A DNA stretch of 64,000 nucleotides from assembly GCA_009733575.1 (NCBI GenBank), contig ML769543.1, positions 98,148 through 162,147 on the forward strand. Direction: 5' to 3'. Positions 42,588 to 54,400 of this stretch are shown piece after piece (the stretch's first letter is position 1; every line of letters starts with the position of its first letter). The DNA is from Gymnopus androsaceus JB14 (taxonomy: Eukaryota > Basidiomycota > Agaricomycetes > Agaricales > Omphalotaceae). The notes under the pieces were generated by a model that saw nothing but the letters and a program-made list of their open reading frames with translations, ran no database searches and was not told where the DNA came from. The translations under genes were made by a program, and so were the position numbers.

Positions 42588-45500
42588 CTAAAATTTGCAG
42601 TTAAAGTGATCTGAAACAAATGCATGAATGGGAGCTCATTACAGTGTTGGAAACAAGTAATAAGTAACTCACTACAATGTTGTCCCCACTACTAGGAATT
42701 AGCTGCTGTGCTGTTGTCCATTCAAGGACCATTCTTGAACGGAATGCTATGTCCTTGTCATAACTTTCATACTGCTCTGGACTGATGGCAGGCATGAGTT
42801 CCACATGACGGGGATGCCCAGTCCCTTTAAGATAGCAATAAAAGAGAGACTTCCACTTCTCTGCATAGCCTTTTTTATCTCCACCCACATTGCTCACAAA
42901 ACGGATGCAGCCTGAGCTTTCAATTGATGAGCCATTTTCTGGTGCATGCTTTGCTAGCATGGCCCAAAAGGATTGGGAGAATGAGCCAAACTGCTTCAGG
43001 ATGCTGGTACCAGCACCAAGGGGAAGATCAATGCCCTCTCGGAATGCCTTCACCTGAGTATGGTCATCAAAAGAGCCAGCACCAACTGGAAGAGCAACAG
43101 CTGCCTGCAAAATGATTTGCAAACGGGTGTGGAATCGTTGCTCTAATTAGAACTGGCTGTACTCCTGGGCAAATACACTGGCCTGTAAAATAAGTGAGCA
43201 CTACAAGTAATAAAAAAGGGAGAAAAAGTGGCTTTACCTCCCGATTGAATGCATTGATGACTAGGAGCTTGGTGTCCTCATTGATGGGAAATGGCTCATC
43301 AGACTCATTTTGAGGCCACTTTGTGGCTACACATGCAGCTGATGGCAAGACTTGGTCCAGGAACAGGATATTATCAATGGATTGTGAGCCATTTGTCAAA
43401 GCCTCCAGGAATGTAGGAGCTATAGTGGCAGGGAGGCGCTGACAGTGAATTAGCATAAATGCACATATGGTTCCATAAGCCATGGCAGTGGCTTTTGTCT
43501 TGCTGGAGGTCCATCTACTGAGATTCAGTGTAACAAATCCCTCGCCTATGTCATCCCACATAGTAGTGTCACTCATCATAGTTTCTGCAGCTGCAGAAAG
43601 AATAGCAATCAGAGGTCCTTGACCAGTAGCATTACCCCTAGATGATATGTTTGGTTTAAAATAGAGGATACATAGATGAGATACAGGGCACATACAAGGC
43701 AACAAAAATTTTGCCTGCAAGTGAATCACGGGACTGAGGAAACCGGATTGTTACCTCATCAGCAACAGGCTCTTGCTCATAATCATAGCTCTTAATGAGG
43801 GAAGCTAACAAGGCATGGCCTGCAACAGTAGGGGTTGCCCCACCAGTGGCATCAATGGAGGTGGGAAGACCAGGGATAGTGTCACATAGAGGCTGAAGAT
43901 TATCCCAGAAATCAGTCAAAGTATGAGGACCAAGGTCTAGAGCTGGAATAAGTCGTGGGCGCAGATTGCGTGTTTGCTACAGGAAAATGGTCATGAAAGT
44001 TGAGGGTAAATGTAGAATAAATCTTACCTGAGGGCTGATTGACCGTTGACGAGTAAGGGCTGAGCTGGTTGGTCTGGTTAACTGAGATGTGGAAGGTAGC
44101 AGGAGTGAGACTTGGGTTGATGGTCCTGCACCAGCAGTGGAGCTTTCAGCATGTCTTGAAAGAGCTTGATCCTGAGAGACAAAAACTGTGAGTCCAATGA
44201 TAATAATGATAATAGGATCAAGGAAAGTGAACCTGTAAGGATTGTTGAATTGCCAAATTAAACTGCTTCTCCTCATCAAGTTCATCAATATCAATCACCA
44301 GTGGGGCCACTTGAGATGGTTTGTACAGAGTGTCTGAGCTGGAATCATTAGACACCTGCTCAAAGGGACAAGGGTGTTTTAAACCAGAAGATCCCTGAAC
44401 AGGTACAGTATCATTGAAGAGGAAGCAGTAAGGGGGTTGGTATTTGCACTTCTGGTGCTCATTGGTGGAGCTGGTGAGCAAGCATGGTCTAAAGCAAGTG
44501 GGTCCCTTGTAACAGGGTAGTGCAGAGGATGCAAATGAGTGTCTGGGCACTTGGGAAGGCAGTCAATCATCTCATTATCATCATCCTCATCCATCATCCA
44601 ATCTTGCCGGGTCATGACAGAAGCCATAAGCTTCTGTCCAACACAAGGGTGGCCATGCAGAATAAGAGGATCTCCAGAGGGAGCTGAGATAACAGTAGAT
44701 AATGAGCATGTATCCTTCATTGAAGAATAAGACATACAGAAAAAAAGTGTAGGGATTTTAAACCCATGAACACTGGAGGTACCTTCTGCAATTTTCTTCA
44801 CTTTGGAAAACTCCCAGAAGCTTGGTGGAATAGCTTCATGCAGGAGGGGATATTTTCGTGATTGAGAGCGGGTTGGATCACTCTTCACAGGCTTAAGTGC
44901 CCCAGTGGACTTAAGCATATACCATCCATGTCGAGCCTGCAAATTAGCCGGAATGGTAAGACTAAAACCAAGAGAGATCATGCGTGTCTTAATGCTGGCA
45001 TCAATCAGAGCATGAATTTTGTCAGAGGTCAGTGTTGGGGTGATTTTAATTGTCCAAACCAGTCCATGGGGCTCAAGGAACGCAATGAAATCAGCACAGA
45101 TGGATTGATTCATTTGAGCTGCATTGGGCTAGTGAGGGTATTCAGAATAAAACAGGAAGCACAAGGTAAATGAAATATACCTCTGCACATGCAGCAAAAA
45201 AAACCATTTGAACAGTCAGATCTTGCTTGCCCTTGGAAACAGTGCCAGCAGGTCCGGACTGGCTGTCATCTGGAAACCGGTGACGAGAAACTCGGTGATT
45301 AACTTCCTTGCCCTTCTTGCTTCCACCAAAAACTGTGGAAGTACTGTGCCGCTTAATGGCAGCCTGCCGGCGTCCTTCTGTAGTGAGACCTTGGGGTTGA
45401 TTGTCCTGATACCACGGCTCTGCAGGAACACCACGCTGTGTAGAGCTTGAGCTAGGCTGTGGAAGGAGATTCAATGTCTCCCTGATACTACAAGAAAATG

Positions 45501-45919
45501 TTAAGCAATGGTGGTAAATTGTTGAAAAAAATTTCAAAGACTTACATGTTCCTGTGACCTTGATATGGTGCTCCACAGGGTTGGCCTGTAGTAGGAACAA
45601 GACTGGTACAGCGGACCAAGCCACTGAATGGGTTACCAGGCTATAGAACATAGAAGGGCTTTTTAAAATGAGAAAAATAAAAGCAAGAATGTTCTAGCAC
45701 CTCAAGTGAGAAGCCTGGACAACCTGTGGCATTGCAAGGACCTTTTGGGGGGGATTCTGGATAAAGTGCTTCATGATCTGCTTGACTGTGTCCACAAACA
45801 CATCCTCCACTCTGAAAAAGATATTAACTTGTAGATCATGTATAGGGAGCTTGAAGACTTACCCCAATTTGAAGGTACTCCACACACTCAAAATGCTGGG
45901 GACATTTGGTGCAGTGCAT
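42588..45919 (-). CDS. multi-exon protein with Cys/His-rich N-terminus and UIM-like motif
   Basis: The proposed start is MHCTKCPQHFECVEYLQI (45919). Successive exons join in phase: GGCVCGHSQADHEALYPES, CNATGCPGFSLE, NPFSGLVRCTSLVPTTGQPC, then RETLNLLPQPSSSSTQRG, QDLTVQMVFFAACAE and FIAFLEPHGLVWTIKI. A mid region (44550-44220) carries DELDEEKQFNLAIQQSLQ, a UIM-like motif. The C-terminal half includes DDIGEGFVTLNLSRWTSSKT, FLDQVLPSAACVATKWPQ and FREGIDLPLGAGTSILKQF, ending ITLTANF-stop at 42588. Introns are about 50-60 bp. The Cys/His pairs suggest zinc binding. The C-terminal layout loosely recalls HECT ligases (small N-lobe helices, F.xGxxLP), but no catalytic Cys segment is seen, so that reading is weak. 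Exact splice sites around 44400-44600 are unresolved. Confidence 0.5.
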
Positions 45920-46610
45920 GCTTGTGAGAGGAGAAGTAAAGAAACAGATGGACTATCAATGTTCCCCTCTTGCAAATTTATAGAAATTGATCTCAATACA
46001 AAAGTGATATCAATCTATATGATATTGAAGCTGTGGAGGCGCAGGTTTCAAACCGCCCCTAGAATCTAGGGAATGAAACATGAATTATAATTGCTAGCGC
46101 CATAAAGCATTATGATTGGCAGTATGATTGAAGAAATAAGAACTGGCGCCACCATTGTAAATCCATTCATGTAAAATAGTTGCTGGTTCAAGAAAATCTG
46201 TGCTACAGCCAGATCTTACAGTTCAGTTGAAGTTTATCAGAAAATCATGCCGCCAAACACTGATTTAATGATAATCACACCACTAAAGTTAAATTCTCCA
46301 GTAATCATGCCGCCAGAAATAAGTTTTTGGCTGCACCAAAAACAATTTAATTTTGTCCAATAAGGACCCCCATACTGCAACTCCCCATGCCGAGCCCATC
46401 CAAATTCTTAATATTGTTCTTCTTCTCATTCGGACCTGCAACTCCTCATGCCGAGCCCACACCATTTCACTACAGTCAGTCCTATCATCTATTCCTACCT
46501 TTTTAATGACTATCATGACAAAACTCTTATTTCTGCTTACTATGGTCACGCCTACCATGATTACTTATCACCTCTCATTATTGCCCCTTTTCTACATACA
46601 ATTTCCAGTG

Positions 46611-46649
46611 AGTACGACATGTGAATCCTCCTGGATCACGTGTCGTACT
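46611..46649. other. hairpin, 13-bp stem
   Basis: AGTACGACATGTG and CACGTGTCGTACT are complementary at 12 of 13 positions with a 13-base loop. Function unknown. Confidence 0.5.
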
Positions 46650-46675
46650 TTCCCTTTTTCGAGAGACAGCTGACA

Positions 46676-47095
46676 CATACTGCGCAAGCTGCGACCCATT
46701 TGAATGCACTAGTTGCGCAGTTTATTTTACTGCGTGACTATGCATACGCAGGTTGACAACCCTTTAAAAGCTACATTAATTAGTCTACAATAACCTATAT
46801 AAGCTGGGGACCCTGTCTGTAAGGTCCCCAGATCAGTTATTTTGCTAATATATCGGTTTTTATCTCTCTATCTTACCGTCTCAGTCTCTCTCTCTCTATC
46901 TCACTCTCTTCTCTCTAATCCCCTTATCAACCCAACATTGAACCATTGATTTCTATCCACACCAAATCTACAACCTTAATACCACCTTTGATCCATAGTT
47001 GAGCCCACCCACTCCTATTAAAACTCACAAATATAATACTCTTGTATTTATTAAAGCACCTAAAACACATGTTTGTGGTCTATGCACACAAATCT
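46676..47095 (+). repeat. possible solo LTR or promoter-like tract
   Basis: TGACACATAC near the left edge, TATATAAG at about 46796, an 8-bp-stem hairpin (TGGGGACC..GGTCCCCA) at 46804-46829, then a CT-rich run. This resembles the layout of a copia-type LTR. No partner LTR or target duplication was found, so the ends are guesses. Nothing else recognisable lies between 45920 and 47495. Confidence 0.25.
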
Positions 47096-47495
47096 GCCCA
47101 GCGGTTTTGCGTTAGCACTCATTCCGAATCCACTCAAACTTCATCCAAACTGGCAAAACAGTCCCACAATTCCGTTTCTCAATTTTCGAGAAGCAAACGT
47201 GACACATCCTAACATCTACACAGTCTACATATGGTTCCGGCATCCTTTGTTTTATCCAGTTTTGTGACAAATTCAACATCCCTGAATTGGACTGCATGCC
47301 CGCAGATCATTATTTGGTCACAGCGTTCATAGGTGAGCACAATGGGAGTGTCTCAGGTGGTACAGTAAGAGGCTGGTTATCTGGCATGATTATCACAATG
47401 CACTTTGTTGTGGTGAATCTCGATGGGTTCAGGTGGCCCAGGGTAGCACGAATAAAGAAGGGGCAGCTCATAAACGGCCCATTCGCGCTCCCATC

Positions 47496-48175
47496 ACATC
47501 AGCAAAACCTGGGTGAAGGTCATAGCAGCTATAGCAATCTACAGCAAGACATAGCAGCCATAGTGCTATGGAATGCTATGAGCTGCTATGAGTTGCTACG
47601 AGCTGCTATGAGATCACCGCGTACTGGAGCCAGCTGTCAACATTTTGACAGCTGTCACTCTCTTCCGTTGATAGTATATAGCATCGACGAGCCGTCGGAA
47701 CTTCCCCAAGCTCCCTTCCTTCCCTCCCAAATTTCTTTTTTTTCTAAGTTGTTTCTGAGTCGCTTTGGCTCGGCGTTCTCGGTGAGTTTCATTCAAGCCA
47801 TTCAATGTCTAATTAAGCATTGCATACTATACTGTAGCTTTATCTATGCTATATACTAGTTACCGTAGCTCTGTTTTGGTAGAATATCCTACTATGTACT
47901 ACTAATCCAATATATATGATTTATTATAATTATTTGGTCTTGCAAGTGAGAGAAACAATTCCGAGGACAACAAAAAAAATGAATTGAAAGACTGACAGAT
48001 GATGTGATGATGTGCCGTGAAATGCGAAATCCGTAGCAACCCATAGCAGCTCATAGCAATCCATAGTGATCCATAGCTCTGGATAGATGGGGACCTTGCT
48101 ATGGGTGCTATGGGTGCTATGAGTGCTGGATAGCGCTATCCAGCGCTGTCCAGTACACCCAGGTTTTGCTGATGT
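47496..48175. mobile_element. 680-bp inverted-repeat (foldback/MITE-like) element
   Basis: Ends ACATCAGCAAAACCTGGGTG and its exact reverse complement. Inside the ends, both arms are built of CATAGCAGC-type units in opposite orientation (about 47520-47620 and 48030-48150). The centre is unrelated sequence. No clear target duplication. The open frame across it looks fortuitous. Confidence 0.55.
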
Positions 48176-48428
48176 TGCCCTTGCTGCACTATCAAGAAGA
48201 GCGATGTTGATGAAATGGGGACTTGCAATGATATGAATCATCGGGAATCCTTTCATTGAGTCGACAGCAAGAAGCGCCGCAAGGCAATATTACCAGTTTA
48301 TCCTCTGGGAGTCATAACAGCTGTTCTGGGTACCTTCAAAGCGCTCAACAGCAGCCTTATGATGATGGAAGATTAGAGTACCTATTGCATATCATAAATA
48401 TGGAGGAAATTCGGTATTACATGCAGAA

Positions 48429-51400
48429 CTAAATTGGTCTAAGAAAACCTTTCATTCTCCATTTATCAACCCATGCTTGAAAAACGCTCCTTTCCAGATG
48501 TTTCTGCTGAGCTCTCTTCAATGTAGGCGATGAATCCAAAGCTTTGGTGAAGGATGCTGTTGGTAAAAGACCCATGCTTTCAAATGAAGGATGGGGCTTC
48601 ACACCCTCTCGAAACATATCAAGTAACTTGATGGCACCTTCAGCAGACGATGTTTTTGATGAAGCAACTTGTTCACGAGAGATTCCCTCAAGACACCCAA
48701 ACCATTCCGCATATGGAATCAAGGGTACATGAAGATACTCAGCAAGCTCCCCCATTAGTGTACCCCATTTGATAGGACATGGATGGACAATGTTTACCAC
48801 TGTGGAGGGTGAATCTCTCAGGTCAACAATTGCTGCAGCAGCCATTTCCATTGGAAGCCAAGACACAAGCTGTAGAGGTAATCAGAAGGTGGACAAGAAA
48901 GTTTGAATTAAAATACTAACAGTATCACCATCAGGCAGACACCCTACATAATCACTAGACTGAACCAAAGATGGGAACCAGTGGTTTGTGTCCCAAATGC
49001 CGTTCACAGATCCACAAAGAAGTCCAACGCGAAGCACACAGGTGTTCACTCCAGAGAGACTGTGAGCAGTATGTATAATCTGCTCTGCAACCCATTTTGA
49101 CTCAGCGTAACCCGTTGAGATAGCCTGTCCAGGATCTGCCAGTGGTTCTTCTAGCAGGATAGCTCCGTCCCGACCTGATGGTATATATCAGCGAAATACA
49201 TTAAGGCGGAATCAAAAAGTTACGTTGTTTGACTCCAATTGTGCTGATATATGATAAGGAAGGGGGCATTCTGTCTTCTATGGATGACGCAAATTCAAGT
49301 AGTTTGCATGTTCCACACAGTAATTCTTCGAAGGAAGAAAGTGGTGCAGCGAAATTGACCATCCAAGCTACCAATGAATCTCAAATACTGCTGCCCATTA
49401 CCCAAAAAAAATCTTACCATTGTGAATGATATGTGTAACCGAATTGTGTACCTGTTATCAGGCTTCTTAGAGGTACTCATTTAAGCAATAAGAGTCAAGG
49501 ACATACCCGGATGAAGACATCTGCATCCAGGCCAAAACTGTGTAAGTTTAAGTTGCCTTCTATTACCGTCACTTTGCTTGAATCCAGCAGAGATTCCGAG
49601 TAACCATTAGCAATGAGTGCATCGGCTTGGCGGGAAATTGGTGTTGAATGCGATCTCTTTTGGACCAAGGCAAAAACGTGAGTGATAGAAATGTCGGACA
49701 ATAATTGAGCTAATATTGCGCAACCTAGTCCTCCAGTGCTTCCTGTTAAAAGCACAACATTGGCAGTTTCGGAAGACGAAGTCTTCAAGTTGGAAATAGA
49801 CTTTCGAGGAAGCATATCCAACATCCGGGTGAGTGTTTCCTGTAAGCGAGAAGCCGGGCTGATTGTAGACTTCACCGCTTTGTCAAAAGCGGTGTTGGCT
49901 TGGGATTTGGAGCCCAGAAAACGCGAATAGATACCATTTAGGCACAAGCCTCCCAGAAGTTGAATCTGAGATACGTCAATGAAAGAGCGCAGAGAAAATG
50001 AGAGCTGTAGAGCAGAGAGTGAATCAATTCCATAGGATGTGAAAGGGATTTCGGCTGAGAAATCATCTGAAGGAATGTCCAGAACTTTTTTCACTATGTT
50101 TGCCATTTGTTCGAAGTCGTCAGCTGCTACCACCTCCCGAGCCTTGGAGCTCGGAACGAGATGTTGCGCCATTATGGTCGCTCCACGACGACTTTGATCA
50201 AGGACTTCCCAGTTTAGGCTAGGGACATAGACTCCAGATAGCTGTCCATGCTGGAACCTGTACATTGCGTCACTAAACCATTGGATCATATCTGAAAAAG
50301 AATGTGAATGTTCAAACTTTCCTCATCAAGGGATGCGTCCTTACTCTGTGAAGTAAATGACCACTCCAGGAGCTCCCTACGGCCCAAATCTAGTCCATCA
50401 TCTCCGTACTGCATGAGCGAAGAATCGGAGATTGCTGGACAGATGAATGAAAAGCCGGTTTTGAGAGAAGATATGGCTCCTTCTAAAGCAGTATTGGCTC
50501 TAGTGTCCCGTATTAGTTAATATTGTCAATGTATATTTTGCAGCAGAACTTCACTTACGCCGCATAGTTTGCTTGTCCCTGCCACCCAGTCATTCCAGAG
50601 ACAGACGAGAACCCAACGACAAAGTCCAAGGTTTCCAGTTTTAGAACTTGTTCCAGAACATGGAAAACACCGGTTTTAGCTGCAAAGACTTCCTTAAAGT
50701 CAGATTCCGTAAGTGAAGGAAAGATCCGATCTCGAAGTACTGCAGTTAAAAGAATACATCCTCTGATAGGATTGGATATCTTGGAAATAAATTCCTTCAT
50801 GTCTTTGGCTGAGGTTCCATCCACGGCAATGAGTTGAATGTCAAGGTCATCGAGAGATTTCAACAAGCAAACCATCCGAGAGACAAATAGGTCCTTAGTA
50901 CTCCCAGAGCGTGAAGTGAGAATGATATGTCTAGCGCCATGCTAGACAATTGATTAGTTTCTTATACCTTCAGTCAGAAGAAGATTCTATACCTCATACA
51001 TAAATAGAGCAATGTGGGCTCCAAGACTTCCAATACCACCATGCAATATATAAACCCCTTCTGAGTTGAATTTTGGTGATCCGTCTGAGCTTTTCGCTCC
51101 AGGAGGGGCTGGGATAGTTTTGATGTCATTCCTATCTATACCAATAGAGTTAAACCCTGGAAGAGACATTGCCACGCAAATAACATCTTCCATGATGTAT
51201 GGGAACTGTAGTAGTGTGGTATGAAGGCTGGACAAGTTCCCATTCCAGGAGAAGAGACGTCCGGATATCGGCCGAAGGAGGGAGCTTAAAAAGGTGTTGT
51301 GTGAGTCATCATCATATCCGGAAACAACAAGGTCAAATTTCCGATAACCCTGACACCCCAAGTCCAGCAAGTGAGCAGAGGCCGGCATTTCCGCAACTGT

Positions 51401-54400
51401 GAGGCCAATGTGGGCATATACCCTGCAAATTTGACGTCCTAAAATAGTATCCGCATGCGTTACAAGAACTGAACATGATACCGGATGTGTGGTTTTGAAT
51501 GCATCAACTCCAAGAGAAATGACAGCGATCGTGGAGCCCATAAGGGCGGTGGAACTGGCATGACTCTGTAGCTCAGTTGGGACATGAGCAACAGATGCAA
51601 TATTGACCACCAGAGACTCCTCAATTGGGCCAATGTGGAGACCTGCAATGGTGGAACCGTTTAATATTGTGGCTCCATTTGGCTCAACCACTGATGCAAT
51701 GAAACCTGCCACTTCCCCCACAGGGAAATGGGAGAAGATATTGATACCAATATGACGGGAGTCTTTGGGATTAGATGGAATCAATAGCTCCTTATTCTCC
51801 CTGCGAGTCATCAGAGGTAATAGTCGGGGAACTGCAGCTGTTCCACTGGAGTTGAAAGTTATGTCCAGCTCTTGGGTCGCACTGTATGGGAGTGAGCCGA
51901 GCCATTTCAACTGCTCTGTGTCGGAAAGCGGGAAAGGGAAGACTACGGCATGAATTGTCCAGAGCAAATACTCTTGGCGAAGTGCGCGCGCAAATCCCCA
52001 CAGTGCTTCACCATTTGGTCCCTCGACGGCAATCAGCCAAATATTTAACTCTTGGGAAGGATTTAAACCGTTAAACTCCCATTGAATGTCTTCCTCTCGG
52101 CCACAAATATACTGCATGATGAAGGCAGTGTCTGGAGAAAAAGGCTCTGGGCAGGAACAGGGAGGGATTTCCATCTCAAATACAGTGTATGAACTGTTTG
52201 AGAATATGAGGGAAAATTTGGAACCAAGCGCAGGAGGAGAGAAAGCATCTGTATGTCTAGATATTACCAGGAACCGACCACTGGTAGAGATGCATTTAGG
52301 TCCTGCTGATATCAGATAACTAGCCTCTTTCTGTTCCTGGAAGGAAATGATGAGATCTAGGGAGTGGTAAAACGATTCTCCAATATCGCCTGATTCAGCT
52401 TCAAGTATGCGCAAAACTCCACGACCTGGGGGAATCGTCACTGCAGCGGGGCGAGACATGAATATCTCAAGGTATAGGTCAGATAGCTCCGCGCAAATAT
52501 CTAACAGTGATGTACCATCCCCTAAATCCGGTGTTAGGCTATTATGGATCTTGAGTATCAGTATGCTCACGAGGATTTTCAATGTATATACGGAGGATAC
52601 GGATTCCCGAAAACAGGCCCCCGCTATGGAGTGTTTGACGAAGCATCTCTGTCAAAATTTGTCTATCATCTTGAATTAAATCCAAAACAGTCTGAGGTTT
52701 GCTTCAATATGGCCCAGGATATCTATATATATATAATACTCACAAAGCTGACAGCGTTCAAGATCTTCACCTGAGAAGTTGCTGTAGTTCTAGAGATATC
52801 TTGGCCAGGAATTGGCTGGTGAATAAGCTCCAGTGGAAATGATACAGGTAGAATTGGGTGAATGCTGTGCCGTTCAGCTGTCATCCCATGTAAAGTGACC
52901 AATGGCCTTCCAAGATCATCCATAAGTGTGATATCATATATCATTTTGGCTGTAAAAGTGATATACCTGGTTAGTGATATTTTCTCACAGTAATTCAAGA
53001 CCGAATGATTCACCTAACGACCAGTGTTTAAGGATAATATGAGCGTAAAGGTGCGCAGGAAAATAGTGCGGTTTTATTTGACCGTGAATCACAAGTGCAT
53101 CAAGATGCGCAGGAAGATAGTATGAATTGGGACAGAAGTTACCATGAAAAGAGCGTTGTCCACAAACTTGAATACAAGAATCCAAAATTGCCGGATGTAA
53201 AATATAAGCACCATCTCTAGTTTTTTGGGTGAGAATATGTATCACTAAGAACAGTGGAACGTACTGTTGAAGAGTAGTATCACTACCTCGCAAGGATAAT
53301 AAACATTCCTTTGAGTTGTAGTACATGTTTGTTACTCTTTGCATATGGGGTCCATAAGCTGAAAAATATGCTAGTTTGTCATAAAAGTCTTTGGACACAA
53401 ACGATAAGCACGATTTTGATGGTCAAGATAAAACACCAACTTGAGCTGATATGCTTATCACAACGGCTGCGAATGAAATTGATATCCAATGAAGGATATG
53501 GTCTCGGAGTCTCTCTGGAGATATATCCAGATGCGTGCAAGTGCTTCTACATTAAACATCAGAGTTATAGAACTTTTTTTATATCACCATTTCTTACTGG
53601 ATGTGCTTGGGCCTTGGACAAGGAATGAACTGTCCACAGTGAGTCCTCCAAAGTAACCTCAATTCGAAGGGGTGTGTCCGATGATAGTGATAGAATGGAA
53701 TGCATAGTCATATCCAAAATGCTTGTTCCTCCAAATTCAGCAGCCTGGAGGTTTTTCCAAGGTGTTTTTAGAAATTGCATTTGCAAGTAAAATGAGTTTT
53801 CTCACCATCTCCATGAAACCAGCAGCTGGCATAATTGGTTCACCTCGAATAATATGCTCCCCCAAAATAGGGTGTGTTTTGGCATTGATTCTAAGATTTG
53901 AATGATTAAGAGGGCCCCTTCGGGACTCGGTTTGCCTTGCAGCGCCGGGGGTGTCTGGATAAAGCGGAAATCTCTTCTTTTGGAATGGATAATGTGGCAT
54001 AGAAATGCAGGTACATGTTGTGGTCCTTGTCAATGCATTGAAGTCAATGCAATTATGACCTGCAAGCAAAATATTTCCACAGAGACGGAGAATATCTTTG
54101 TGTTCCATGCTTGGCTGGCTGTGCTTTGGTCGATGCATTGTGTGTAAAACGCTGTTCTCCCCGGACATTGATGAAAGGTAGGATGCAAGGACAGGATGCG
54201 GGGAGATTTCCACTGCTGTGAATGATTTAGTGCTGTTGCGTATCAACCCTATAGTTTGAGTGAATTGAACTTGTCCCCGGGTATTACGCCAGAAGTATTG
54301 GGAATCAATCGATTGTGAGAGTAATTGAGCTGTGAATGTAGAATAAACCTGAATTTTGGGAGTATGGTCTCCCGGATACCTGTCAAAAAGGTCATCTAGG

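Noticed and set aside
47287..47859. 190-codon plus-strand frame
   Set aside because: Runs through the terminal repeat and repeated units of the foldback element; no motif.
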